A stretch of 64,000 nt of DNA. Origin: Marinifilum_A sediminis. Its GTDB lineage: Bacteria > Bacteroidota > Bacteroidia > Bacteroidales > Marinifilaceae. Positions 16,643-26,804 of this stretch are shown here, in pieces (position 1 is the stretch's first letter; each line of letters begins with the position of its first letter). The stretch lies in the NCBI GenBank assembly GCA_947496465.1, contig CANMCX010000002.1, positions 1 to 64,000 on the forward strand. Direction: 5' to 3'. Position numbers and translations under genes: made by a program. A model generated the notes under the pieces. That model worked only from the letters and a program-made list of their open reading frames with translations, was not told the origin of the DNA and did no database searches.

Positions 16643-19600
16643 ATGCCTATGCGAAACCTAAGACCAAGCCAGCAGGGTCTGTACGACCCTATGAATGAAC
16701 ATGACAATTGTGGAATTGGCTTTGTAGCCAATATCAAAGGAAAAAAATCGTACGAAATCATCACACGTGGTCTTGAAGTTCTATCGAATATGGAACACAG
16801 AGGAGCTCGAGGTGCGGATAATGTTAGTGGTGATGGTGCCGGAATTTTAATGCAAGTTCCTCACTCCTATTACAAAAAGTTAGGTATCAAACTTCCTCTA
16901 CCTGGAAAATATGGTACTGGATTATTATTTTTACCACAAGATGAGACCGAAGAAAAATTTTGTATTGAAGTTCTCATTCAGATTTTAGAAGAAGAGGGAT
17001 TGGAATTTCTTCAATTACGTGATGTGCCAACAGACACAAATGCAATTGGAGAAATTGCAAGACAATCGGAACCAGTAATCAAACAAATTTTTGTTGGAGG
17101 AAACTACGAGCAGGATGATTTGGAGAGACGCTTGTATTTGGCAAGAAAACAAGCCGAAAGTTATGTTCGAGCTACAAAAATGAAAGAGAAAGGGATGTTC
17201 TACATTCCAAGTCTTTCTTCGAAAGTACTTGTATATAAAGGGATGTTTGCCAGTGATCAATTAGGACCATACTATGGAGATTTACAAGATTCACGTATGG
17301 AATCGGCAATTGCCATGGTTCATTCTCGCTTTAGTACCAACACATTTCCATCATGGGATTTAGCTCAACCATTCAGAATCGTTGCCCACAATGGTGAAAT
17401 TAATACCATAAAAGGAAACCGTTTATGGATGCAAGCTCGTGAATCGTTGCTTAAATCTGAAATGTATGGTGAGGATATCAAGAAATTATTCCCTGTTGTA
17501 GAACCCAATAAAAGTGACTCTGCATCATTCGATAACGTATTGGAATTCCTGTTTTTAACTGGAAGAAGTTTACCACATGCTTTAAGTATGATGGTGCCAG
17601 AATCGTGGAATGAAAAGAACCCAATTCCAGATAGTTTAAAAGCTTTCTATGAATATCATTCAACCTTTATGGAACCTTGGGATGGACCTGCATCATTGGT
17701 GTTTTCTGATGGTCGTTATATTGGTGGAACTTTGGATAGAAACGGATTACGCCCTTCCCGATATGTTATCACCCAGGATGATATGATTGTAATGGGTTCT
17801 GAAGTAGGAATCCAACAATTTAAAGCAGAGGAAATAAAGGAAAAAGGCAGATTGAAGCCTGGAAAATTGCTTTTGGTTGATACTCAATTGGGAATTATAA
17901 TCCCTGATCAGGAAGTAAAATCACAATTGACTTACAGAAACCCGTATCAAAATTGGTTAAAAGAGAATCGTTTAGATCTTAAAGCCATTCCGGTTGAGAA
18001 ACGAGTTCCATCGGATATTGGTGATCAATTTGAAATTTGCAAGACCACATTTGGATACTCGAAGGAAGATTTTGAAAGAGTTATTCTACCAATGGCGTCT
18101 GCTGGGCAAGAACCTGTAGGATCTATGGGAAATGACTCACCCATTCCTGCTTTATCACCAAAGCCTCAGTTGCTGTTCAATTATTTCCGACAACTGTTTG
18201 CTCAGGTAACCAATCCTCCAATTGATTCAATTCGTGAGAATTTAGTCATGGATTTAACAAATTACATAGGAGCAGTTCAAAAGAATTTATTGGATGAAAC
18301 TCCTCAACATTGTAAGTTAATTCGTTTCAAAAGTCCATTGATTACCAATACCGATCTTGGAAAAATCAAAAAGCTTAGACACGAAGAGTTTCGACATGCT
18401 AGTATCGACATTCTTTTTAAGGCTGCGGAAAATGGAAAAGGCTTGGAAGATGCATTGGATTCGTTGTGCCAATTAGCAGAGAAAGCTGTTGATGACAATA
18501 AAAACTATATCATATTAACAGATAGAAATGTGAGCAAATCAATGGCTCCAATTCCTGTTCTGCTAGCAACCGCAGCTGTTCATCATCATCTGATAAAGAA
18601 AAGAAAAAGAATGCAAATTGGTTTGGTGGTTGAAACTGCTGAAGCTCGTGAAGTAAACCATTTTGCCTTGCTAATTGCCTACGGTGCCAGTGTTATTAAT
18701 CCTTATATGAGTTATGCTGTAATTGATAGACTTGTAAAGGATGGCAGATTGAGTTTAGAGTACAAAACTGCTCGTAAAAACTACATTAAAGCAGTTGATA
18801 AGGGATTACTTAAAGTAATGTCAAAAATGGGTATTTCAACCATTGGAAGTTATTTGGGAGCTCAAATATACGAGGCATTAGGTGTAAGTAAAGAAGTGGT
18901 TGACAAATACTTTACTGGTACTAGTTCTCGTATTGACGGAGTTGGTTTAAAGGAGATTTCAGAGGAAATATTGTGTCATCACACAAAAGCATTTTCAGAA
19001 AAAGATCCTTTCGAGAATCAAGATTTACTAAATAGCAATGGAAGTATTCACTATCGTAAAAATGGTGAACCACACAGTTGGAATCCTCAATCTATTGGCT
19101 TGTTGCAATGGTCTACAAGAACAAATAATTACGCGAAATTTAAAGAGTATTCGGCAATTGTAGATAAAGAAACCAGAGAACCAAATTTCTTAAGAGGCTA
19201 TTTCGATTTCAAGAGAAATCCGATTGACATTAGCGAGGTAGAATCTGTTGAAAATATCAGGAAACGTTTCTGTACTGGTGCCATGTCATATGGTTCTATT
19301 TCGAAAGAAGCTCACGAGGCATTGGCTATTGCCATGAATAAAATTGGTGGCAGAAGTAATACTGGCGAAGGTGGTGAAAATTCTAAGCGTTTTTATTCGA
19401 GTGCGAGAAGTTCTATCAAACAAATTGCCTCAGGTCGTTTTGGTGTAAACACCGAATATTTGGTAAATGCTGACGAGTTACAAATTAAAGTTGCTCAAGG
19501 TGCTAAACCTGGTGAAGGTGGACAGTTGCCGGGATTTAAGGTAGATAAGATTATTGCCAAGTTGAGAAACTCAACTCCTGGAATTACGCTGATCTCCCCT

Positions 19601-21169
19601 CCTCCACATCATGATATTTACTCTATTGAGGATTTGGCACAGTTGATTTACGATTTAAAAAATGTAAATCCAACAGCTTGTGTGAGTGTGAAGTTAGTAT
19701 CGGAAAATGGTGTCGGAACTGTAGCTGCAGGTGTAGCCAAAGCTAATGCTGATTTAATTGTAATTAGTGGTGCTGAAGGTGGAACTGGAGCAAGTCCTTT
19801 AAGCTCGATTAAAAATACAGGTTTACCTGTGGAGCTTGGATTGGCTGAAGCCCAACAGACTCTTGTCTTAAACGATTTAAGAGGTAGAATTAAACTTCAA
19901 ACCGATGGACAGTTAAAAACCGGTCGAGATATTGTTTCGATGGCATTGCTTGGTGCTGAAGAGTTCGGATTTGCGACGAGTGCATTAGTTGTATTAGGTT
20001 GTGTGATGATGCGTAAATGTCACTTAAATACCTGTCCTGTTGGGATTGCTACTCAAAATAAGGAATTGAGAGAGAAATTCTTGGGGCGCTCGGAATGGCT
20101 GGTTAACTTCTTTACTTTCCTTGCAGAAGATTGTCGTGAAATTATGGCAGAACTGGGAATTCGTAAGTTTGACGATTTGGTTGGGCGATCTGATCTACTG
20201 GTAAAAAGAAAAGATATCAAGAAATGGAAAGCTGAAACAATTGACGTTCAGAATTTATTCCATTTACCTGAAACAGATGGTCATGAACTAAATGGAGTTA
20301 ATGCTACAATCAAATCAATTGGAGAAGTATTGGATCATGATTTGATAAAACAGGCAGAAAAAGCACTTCATGATGGCGAGAAAGTTTGGATTGATAAAAA
20401 AATCACCAATACAGATCGTACCACTGGTGCTATGTTATCGGGAAAAGTAGCTGCATTAAAGCCTAAGCGAGTACTCGATGAAGATACCATTCACTGTAGA
20501 TTCCGAGGATCTGCAGGACAAAGTTTTGGCGCCTTCCTTGAAAAAGGAATTACTTTCAAGTTAGAGGGTGACTCTAACGATTATATCGGTAAAGGTTTGT
20601 CCGGAGGAAAAATCATTGTAAATCCTCCTGTTAAAAGCAAATTCAAGCCTGAGCATCAAATCATAATTGGTAATACTGCCCTATATGGTGCAACTAGTGG
20701 AGAGGTATACTTCAGAGGAATGGCAGGAGAAAGATTCTGCGTAAGAAACTCGGGTGCTAAAGCTGTTGTGGAAGGAGTTGGTGATCACGGATGTGAATAC
20801 ATGACCGGTGGACGTGTAGTGATTCTTGGACCTACAGGAAGAAACTTTGCCGCTGGTATGAGTGGAGGTATCGCCTATGTTCTTAATATGGAAGGACGAC
20901 TGGATTATTTCTGCAACCAGAGTCTTGTAGCACTTGAACCGGTAGAGAATCTTCAAGATATCCATGAATTGCAAGAAATGATTCATCAACATCTGATGTT
21001 AACTCAAAGTAGTGTAGCTTCTAAAATACTAACCCATTGGGAAGAATATCTGCCACATTTTGTGAAGGTTATTCCTTATGAATACAAGAAGGTATTGGAA
21101 GAGAAGAAGCTGAGAAAAATTCATCGCAAATTGAAGAAGGCACAGGCTCAAACACAGGTACACGAATAA
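16643..21169 (+). CDS. gltB: Glutamate synthase large subunit
   Basis: Makes glutamate from glutamine and 2-oxoglutarate, the entry of assimilated nitrogen and the precursor for the adjacent arginine operon. At 1508 residues it is full length. A short propeptide precedes the catalytic N-terminal cysteine of the class II amidotransferase domain (HDNCGIGF, Cys near residue 23). The FMN-binding synthase domain spans about residues 830-1210, with the 3Fe-4S cysteines in CVMMRKCHLNTCPVG near residue 1120. The C-terminal GXGXG beta-helix domain runs from about residue 1260 to the end. It is followed 85 bp later by gltD. Confidence 0.97.
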   Translation: MPMRNLRPSQQGLYDPMNEHDNCGIGFVANIKGKKSYEIITRGLEVLSNMEHRGARGADNVSGDGAGILMQVPHSYYKKLGIKLPLPGKYGTGLLFLPQDETEEKFCIEVLIQILEEEGLEFLQLRDVPTDTNAIGEIARQSEPVIKQIFVGGNYEQDDLERRLYLARKQAESYVRATKMKEKGMFYIPSLSSKVLVYKGMFASDQLGPYYGDLQDSRMESAIAMVHSRFSTNTFPSWDLAQPFRIVAHNGEINTIKGNRLWMQARESLLKSEMYGEDIKKLFPVVEPNKSDSASFDNVLEFLFLTGRSLPHALSMMVPESWNEKNPIPDSLKAFYEYHSTFMEPWDGPASLVFSDGRYIGGTLDRNGLRPSRYVITQDDMIVMGSEVGIQQFKAEEIKEKGRLKPGKLLLVDTQLGIIIPDQEVKSQLTYRNPYQNWLKENRLDLKAIPVEKRVPSDIGDQFEICKTTFGYSKEDFERVILPMASAGQEPVGSMGNDSPIPALSPKPQLLFNYFRQLFAQVTNPPIDSIRENLVMDLTNYIGAVQKNLLDETPQHCKLIRFKSPLITNTDLGKIKKLRHEEFRHASIDILFKAAENGKGLEDALDSLCQLAEKAVDDNKNYIILTDRNVSKSMAPIPVLLATAAVHHHLIKKRKRMQIGLVVETAEAREVNHFALLIAYGASVINPYMSYAVIDRLVKDGRLSLEYKTARKNYIKAVDKGLLKVMSKMGISTIGSYLGAQIYEALGVSKEVVDKYFTGTSSRIDGVGLKEISEEILCHHTKAFSEKDPFENQDLLNSNGSIHYRKNGEPHSWNPQSIGLLQWSTRTNNYAKFKEYSAIVDKETREPNFLRGYFDFKRNPIDISEVESVENIRKRFCTGAMSYGSISKEAHEALAIAMNKIGGRSNTGEGGENSKRFYSSARSSIKQIASGRFGVNTEYLVNADELQIKVAQGAKPGEGGQLPGFKVDKIIAKLRNSTPGITLISPPPHHDIYSIEDLAQLIYDLKNVNPTACVSVKLVSENGVGTVAAGVAKANADLIVISGAEGGTGASPLSSIKNTGLPVELGLAEAQQTLVLNDLRGRIKLQTDGQLKTGRDIVSMALLGAEEFGFATSALVVLGCVMMRKCHLNTCPVGIATQNKELREKFLGRSEWLVNFFTFLAEDCREIMAELGIRKFDDLVGRSDLLVKRKDIKKWKAETIDVQNLFHLPETDGHELNGVNATIKSIGEVLDHDLIKQAEKALHDGEKVWIDKKITNTDRTTGAMLSGKVAALKPKRVLDEDTIHCRFRGSAGQSFGAFLEKGITFKLEGDSNDYIGKGLSGGKIIVNPPVKSKFKPEHQIIIGNTALYGATSGEVYFRGMAGERFCVRNSGAKAVVEGVGDHGCEYMTGGRVVILGPTGRNFAAGMSGGIAYVLNMEGRLDYFCNQSLVALEPVENLQDIHELQEMIHQHLMLTQSSVASKILTHWEEYLPHFVKVIPYEYKKVLEEKKLRKIHRKLKKAQAQTQVHE

Positions 21170-21254
21170 ATCAATAAACAGTTCCCAATTATCGGTTAGC
21201 AATGATATTTTGCTAATTGATAATTGTTGACTGACAACTGTAAATTGAACAATT

Positions 21255-22676
21255 ATGGGAAATCCGAAAGGTTTTTTAGAAATAAAAAGAAAAGAAGCCG
21301 GCTATCGCCCGGTACGAGATAGAATTGGAGATTTTGGCGAGGTTGAACAAACACTTAACCTTGAAGATAGAATTGATCAGGCATCAAGATGTATGGATTG
21401 TGGAATACCATTTTGCCATTGGGCTTGCCCTACTTCGAGTAAAATTCCAGAATGGCAGGATGCTGTATATCGCGAAAATTGGGAGGAAGCTAGCTCAATA
21501 TTGCATTCAACAAACAGTTTTCCTGAGTTTACTGGTAGAGTATGTCCAGCACCATGTGAGAAATCTTGTGTACTGGCATTGCATAACGCCCCGGTAACTA
21601 TTCGGGAAAACGAAGCTTCTATTATTGAAAAGGCATTCGAATATGGCTATATTAAAGCGCAGACTCCTAAAAAGAGAACTGGCAAAAAAGTTGCTGTAAT
21701 CGGTTCTGGTCCTGCTGGATTATCGGTTGCTGATCTTTTAAATAAAGCGGGTCACTCGGTAACAGTTTACGAAAAAGATGATGCAATTGGAGGATTACTT
21801 CGATATGGTATTCCAGATTTTAAACTAGACAAGCATGTTATTGATCGCCGATTAGAATTATTCGTTGAAGAAGGTATTGAGTTCAAAACCAATCAAGACG
21901 TTGGAGTTGAAGTTTCATTTGCTGATTTAGAAAAAGAGTACGACGCAATTTGTTTAGCCATAGGTGCCATGAAACCACGTGATTTACTAATTAAAGGACG
22001 TGAATTGGAAGGTGTACACTATGCTATGGATTTCCTAAAGCAACAAAATAAAGTAGTTCGTGGTGATGAATTTTCTAAAGAGGAAAGAATCTCAGCAAAA
22101 GGAAAAAATGTCGTTGTTATTGGCGGAGGCGATACTGGTTCCGACTGCGTTGGAACATCTGTTCGTCAGAAAGCCAAATCTGTTCTTCAAATTGAACTTT
22201 TACCAAAACCTCCTGAAGAGAGAAAAGAAAACAATCCTTGGCCATATTGGCCTGATACATTAAGAACTTCAAGTTCTCATTTAGAAGGATGTAAAAGAAG
22301 ATGGGCTATCAGCTCTAAAGAGTTTAAAGGAGAAAACGGAGAATTAAAAGGTCTGGTAGTTTGTCAAATTGAATGGTCAAGAGATAAAAATGGACAATTT
22401 AAAATGACAGAAATACCAGGTTCTGAAGAAATAATTGAAACTGATTTGGTACTACTTGCAATGGGATTTGTTCATCCAGTTCATGAAGGTTTGGTAAAAG
22501 AATTGGGATTAGATTTAGATCCTAAAGGAAATATTAAAACAAAAAGTAATGGACAAACTTCTAACACCAAGATATTCTGTTCTGGTGACGCAACATCGGG
22601 AGCAAGTTTGGTCGTTAGAGCGATAGATAGCGGAAGAAAAACAGCTCTTTCTATTCATCAATTTCTTGAGAAATAA
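21255..22676 (+). CDS. gltD: Glutamate synthase small subunit
   Basis: The NADPH-oxidising FAD/Fe-S subunit that passes electrons to GltB. The 473-residue protein has an N-terminal cysteine-rich 4Fe-4S domain (CMDCGIPFCHWACP near residue 47; CPAPCEKSC near residue 97), the FAD-binding GSGPAGLS near residue 150 and a second nucleotide-binding GGGDTGSDC near residue 290. It is in operon with gltB. It is followed by an inverted repeat at 22765-22792 shared with the converging curlin gene. Confidence 0.97.
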   Translation: MGNPKGFLEIKRKEAGYRPVRDRIGDFGEVEQTLNLEDRIDQASRCMDCGIPFCHWACPTSSKIPEWQDAVYRENWEEASSILHSTNSFPEFTGRVCPAPCEKSCVLALHNAPVTIRENEASIIEKAFEYGYIKAQTPKKRTGKKVAVIGSGPAGLSVADLLNKAGHSVTVYEKDDAIGGLLRYGIPDFKLDKHVIDRRLELFVEEGIEFKTNQDVGVEVSFADLEKEYDAICLAIGAMKPRDLLIKGRELEGVHYAMDFLKQQNKVVRGDEFSKEERISAKGKNVVVIGGGDTGSDCVGTSVRQKAKSVLQIELLPKPPEERKENNPWPYWPDTLRTSSSHLEGCKRRWAISSKEFKGENGELKGLVVCQIEWSRDKNGQFKMTEIPGSEEIIETDLVLLAMGFVHPVHEGLVKELGLDLDPKGNIKTKSNGQTSNTKIFCSGDATSGASLVVRAIDSGRKTALSIHQFLEK

Positions 22677-22760
22677 TTCCCGACAATAAGTCAACACTAA
22701 ACATAGGCAGTTAAGTGTAAGAATCGATAATTAACTCGACATTGTACCTTATCGATTCAA

Positions 22761-22792
22761 AAAAATAAGGAACGCTCTTAAGCGTTCCTTAT
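22761..22792 (-). terminator. Terminator between gltD and the curlin-repeat gene
   Basis: ATAAGGAACGCT, CTTA and AGCGTTCCTTAT form a perfect 12-bp stem. A run of T follows it on the minus strand, so it best serves the curlin gene, but the stem could also stop gltD transcripts. Confidence 0.75.
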
Positions 22793-22905
22793 CACTATTT
22801 AAAACCAAAATTCAATTTCGAAATTTACAACCACACAAATATCGAAATCCTTGAAAATTTGCAGAAAATAAGAATGTAACATTCTATTTTTCTTTATTAG
22901 TTATA

Positions 22906-24543
22906 TTATGGAATAATTGGTGCATCAGATTGAGTTACTGTTGCAGTATTACCATTACCATACTGAAGAACCAAACTACTTTCCATTAATCCTTCCTGAT
23001 AAACTGTTGCTGTATTGTTTGAACCATCCTGAAGTATTCCTGAATAATTGTAATCTCCATACTGAGTTACTGTAGCTGTATTGTATTCACCATCAAACTG
23101 CATAACAACAGATTCATTAAAATTACCAACCTGGAAAATGTCAGCTGATGAAGCAACAACATTTTCTTGCTGAATACCAGAGTAATTACCTTCACCAAAT
23201 TGATTAACCAAAGCTAAAGTAGCACCACCACCAAATTGGTACGTCTCAGCCATATTGCCAACTCCATTTTGATTTACAACAATTTCATTCTCTCTTCCGT
23301 TAATTTGCTCAGAATACGACCAATTGTCATCTCCAGTTTGATAAACAGTTGTCCAATTGCTCGCGCCATCTATCTGAACCATACCAACTGCATTATTATT
23401 ACCGTCTTGCTTTGAGTAAGCTTCATTATACATTCCATCAACCTGAAGTGCTTCAGCGATATTAAAATCACCAACCTGAACTAAACCTGCCCAGTTGTTA
23501 TCACCTCTAAATTGTCTGATAAGTGCTTCATTTGCAACTCCAGTTTGTGCAATACCTGCATAATTGTCATTACCATCTTCCTGGTAAGTTTTTGCCCAAT
23601 TCCAAAGACCTAATTGTCCTATGTAAGCTGAATTTGCTTCTCCACCATACTGTGTTGCATATGCAGTATTTACATCATAGTACTGCTCAATTTCGATATC
23701 ATTACCTTCACCATACATTTGAGTTGTGAAAGCCCAGTTGTCATATCCTGTTTGCTCAACAAAAGAGCTATTGAATGATCCACCACCTTGATAAACGTCA
23801 GCCAAATTCCAGTATCCATCCTGAATAACTCCAGCCCAGTTCGCGTAACCGTAATACTGCTTGATTCTTGCTGCATTGTATTCGCCAAACTGAAGAATAC
23901 CACCAAAATCAACCATACCGCCCATTTGATCAACTTTTGCCCAGTTGTCATCTCCAAACTGGTTGATTAAAGCCTCTGACCAAAAATTATTGGTTTGCTC
24001 AACGTAAGCCTGATTCCAATTTCCAACTTGTAGAACATTTGCAATATCCCAAACACTCATTTGATTTACATATGACTCATTGAAATAACCGTACTGCTCC
24101 ACATATGCCTCAACCCAAATACTGAAAAATTGATTGATTAAAGAGTAGTTCATTCCTTCCTGAGTAACCATAGCAATATTGTCTTCTCCAAAGACCTGAT
24201 TGATTTCTGAGTAGTTCAATCCCAACTGATCAACCATTGCAATATTATCAAAAGTAAAAAATTGTGTAACATAGGATGTATTAGAGATATCCTGATTTAC
24301 AACTGCAATATTTCCAACTCCTAATTGGAAGATTTCTGAATAATTGAGGATACCATTTTGAGTAACTTCAGCAGTATTGTCATCTCCAATCTGTTCTACA
24401 TCACTCATATTCCATAAGCCAACTTGCTCAACTGCAGCATCGTTTTGAGTTCCACTTTGCTCCACATTCGAATTATTTTGCTGAGCTAAAGTTATACCTG
24501 CGGTTAATACCACAGCTAAAAACATAAACATGATTTTTTTCAT
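22906..24543 (-). CDS. Large secreted curlin-repeat (CsgA-like) protein
   Basis: A 545-residue secreted protein. A signal peptide (MKKIMFMFLAVVLTAGITLAQ) is followed almost entirely by about 22 copies of a 22-23-residue curlin-type repeat of the form N-x-A-x-V-x-Q-x-G-x-x-N, with regularly spaced Asn, Gln and Gly. Curlin repeats form the beta-solenoid of functional amyloid fibres such as CsgA, which has five repeats; this protein has over four times as many. The tail is a short QSDAPIIP. No csgE, csgF or csgG gene is in the window, so any secretion machinery must be elsewhere. It is probably a cell-surface or matrix amyloid. Confidence 0.85.
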   Translation of the reverse strand: MKKIMFMFLAVVLTAGITLAQQNNSNVEQSGTQNDAAVEQVGLWNMSDVEQIGDDNTAEVTQNGILNYSEIFQLGVGNIAVVNQDISNTSYVTQFFTFDNIAMVDQLGLNYSEINQVFGEDNIAMVTQEGMNYSLINQFFSIWVEAYVEQYGYFNESYVNQMSVWDIANVLQVGNWNQAYVEQTNNFWSEALINQFGDDNWAKVDQMGGMVDFGGILQFGEYNAARIKQYYGYANWAGVIQDGYWNLADVYQGGGSFNSSFVEQTGYDNWAFTTQMYGEGNDIEIEQYYDVNTAYATQYGGEANSAYIGQLGLWNWAKTYQEDGNDNYAGIAQTGVANEALIRQFRGDNNWAGLVQVGDFNIAEALQVDGMYNEAYSKQDGNNNAVGMVQIDGASNWTTVYQTGDDNWSYSEQINGRENEIVVNQNGVGNMAETYQFGGGATLALVNQFGEGNYSGIQQENVVASSADIFQVGNFNESVVMQFDGEYNTATVTQYGDYNYSGILQDGSNNTATVYQEGLMESSLVLQYGNGNTATVTQSDAPIIP

Positions 24544-25240
24544 AATTGAAATTTTAGGTAAAAGTGAATATTTTGATAAAGAATATTATTGGATAATTGT
24601 GGTTGTTCGGTTTCACCTAATTCTTTATCTTAATTACATAAAGTTTTTATTCTAATTGAATTTTCATATCGAATTTTACGCTTCTATCTAGAAGAATTTG
24701 ACAGAAACTTAGAACCAAAATTTGGCTAACTACAAAATTCAAATCAAAAAGCATATCATACAAACTAATGTTAGTAAATATCTTTTTCTGATTTCTTTTT
24801 GAACCAATATTTAGTTTCACGATATTGGGAATGTATTAATTATTAATATCCAGGCATAAACGGAAGTATATCCGCTAATAAGAGAGTATTTGGGTTTCCG
24901 TATAATTAAAAACATAACTTATTTGTGAGTCATATTTTTTTACACAATTAAAGCTAATGAACTATTTGCTCAATTCTTATGTAATTTACACATAACGACT
25001 AAAATTAATGACAAACATTCATATTGATTACATAGGCAGTTGTAAGAGTGCTATTCCCGTTAATTAAAATTAAACAAATAGTTGATTTCAAACGAATTAC
25101 ATACAATACCCCATGCTTTTTTGAATTAAAGATAAAACTCAACTCATACAACTGGTTAGTCCATATTATTGCATAACTTATAATCTATATCAAGGTTAAA
25201 TCAATTTTGTGTTTTAACTTTGTAAAATAATTCACTACTT
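24544..25240. other. Gene-free spacer upstream of the curlin gene
   Basis: About 700 bp of AT-rich DNA between the divergent curlin and DUF6155 genes. The right edge holds TAACTTTG (25215-25222), a -7 box for the DUF6155 gene. I see no convincing ORF, RNA gene or strong palindrome in the rest. The long spacer upstream of the amyloid gene may hold binding sites for regulators. Confidence 0.5.
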
Positions 25241-25744
25241 ATGAGCAAAAGAGATCTTAAATTATACCTACAGGAATTAAATAAAAGACAACTTCAAGAA
25301 CAAATTGTCGATTTGTATGCACGTTTTAAAGATGTAAAGGAGTTTTATGATTTTGCATTTAATCCAAATGAGAATAAGTTGATGGAGGAATGTAAATTTA
25401 AAATTTCTAAAGAGTACTTTCCGGTTAATCGCAGAAAGGCAAAAATGCGTAGATCTGTAGCTCAAAATTACATTCGTCACTTTAAAAGATTGGGTGTGGA
25501 AGCTTCCTTAATTGCCGAAGTAATGCTTTATCATATTGAAATAGCCCAAACCTACTCTTCGGAAAAATATGTAAAGCAAGAAGCTTTTTACAAGAGCATG
25601 CTTAAATCTTTTAATGAGGCTATAACTTATATCCATGAAAATGGTATCAGAAACGAGTTTGACTCACGTCTACAAAAAATTGCAGATACTGCATTGGAAC
25701 AAAATTGGATGAATAGCGAAGGGTTTGAAATTGCTATCCGGTAA
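25241..25744 (+). CDS. DUF6155-family protein
   Basis: A soluble helical protein of 167 residues that resembles DUF6155 (opening SKRDLKLYLQELNKRQL; central EYFPVNRRKAKMRRSVAQNY). The family has no known function. It has its own -7 box at 25215 and ends tail to tail with the nitronate monooxygenase-like gene with no intervening base (25744/25745). No catalytic motif is visible. Confidence 0.7.
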   Translation: MSKRDLKLYLQELNKRQLQEQIVDLYARFKDVKEFYDFAFNPNENKLMEECKFKISKEYFPVNRRKAKMRRSVAQNYIRHFKRLGVEASLIAEVMLYHIEIAQTYSSEKYVKQEAFYKSMLKSFNEAITYIHENGIRNEFDSRLQKIADTALEQNWMNSEGFEIAIR

Positions 25745-26695
25745 TTACTGGCGAATCAAATCATTTATTATTTCAGAGGTAGATCGAATTTGATGAACGG
25801 ATTCAATGCTTGGTCCTGCACACCATACATTCTGATATCCAGCCTTAAAAGCAGCTTTTTTTACTTTATTCACCCCTTTCCAGGCTAATATCATTTTCGC
25901 ATATCTTTTAAATAAACTACTATTATTTACCAGCCATTCTAAAATGGTCATCTTTGTTCCAATTTTTTGAACGTATGGCGTATTTATTACTGTTAATGGA
26001 CTTCCGGTTAATTTGCTGGTTTTAACAATGTCCTTGCTACCATATTGAATCATGGCAGCTTTGTATTCCTTTGCAATCCTCGATTCTTTACATGCTATAA
26101 AAATGGTTCCTACCGAGACTCCAGCAGCTCCCCAGTCCATTACTTCTCTAATTTCTTTAGAGTTGCTGATTCCGCCAGCTGAAATTATCGGCAATTTTGT
26201 ATTTTCCTTTAATTGCTTAATTAATTCACTAGCACTTAACTGCCCGCAATGTCCACCTGCGCCTGAATTAACTGCAATTAAAGCATCCGCTCCCAAATCT
26301 TCGACCTTTTTAGCATATTTTAAGTCTGTTACATCGCAAAACACTTTAATTCCGAGTGGTTGGCATAAATCGATCACTTCTTTGGGACTTCCCAGAGAAG
26401 TAATTATATAATCAACATTCAGTTCTAGTAAAGTTCTCAGTTGTGATTTGTACTTGGGATTGCTTCTATTTACTATTAGATTCACTCCAAATGCTTTATC
26501 TGAGGCATTTTTAATGTCATTAATCGCATTTCGCAACTCTTTATCCGTTCTATAATTTAGTGCAGGAAATGCGGCTGTACAACCAGAATTTAATGCTGCA
26601 ATCACCATCTCTGTATTAGATATCAAAAACATTGGAGCTACCAAAATTGGGTGCTCAATATTTAAAATTTCATCCAGAGTTTGAGTATCATTCAT
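25745..26695 (-). CDS. Nitronate monooxygenase-like FMN enzyme
   Basis: A TIM-barrel FMN enzyme of the 2-nitropropane dioxygenase/nitronate monooxygenase family, 316 residues. It has the N-terminal HPILVAPMFLISN strand, the AVNSGAGGHCGQ loop with the conserved His near residue 143, and the phosphate-binding PIISAGGISN and GAAGVSVGTIF motifs. Family members oxidise nitronates, but the same fold also occurs in FabK-like enoyl reductases, so the substrate is uncertain. It is apparently monocistronic. Confidence 0.8.
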   Translation of the reverse strand: MNDTQTLDEILNIEHPILVAPMFLISNTEMVIAALNSGCTAAFPALNYRTDKELRNAINDIKNASDKAFGVNLIVNRSNPKYKSQLRTLLELNVDYIITSLGSPKEVIDLCQPLGIKVFCDVTDLKYAKKVEDLGADALIAVNSGAGGHCGQLSASELIKQLKENTKLPIISAGGISNSKEIREVMDWGAAGVSVGTIFIACKESRIAKEYKAAMIQYGSKDIVKTSKLTGSPLTVINTPYVQKIGTKMTILEWLVNNSSLFKRYAKMILAWKGVNKVKKAAFKAGYQNVWCAGPSIESVHQIRSTSEIINDLIRQ

Positions 26696-26804
26696 TTGAA
26701 CAACTTTTAAATTCTTATCATTTAAGATACAAAGAATTCTGCTGAAGACACAAGCATTGATAATGCCTCTAATTAAATCTTACTTCCTGTTACTACAAGC
26801 TAAT

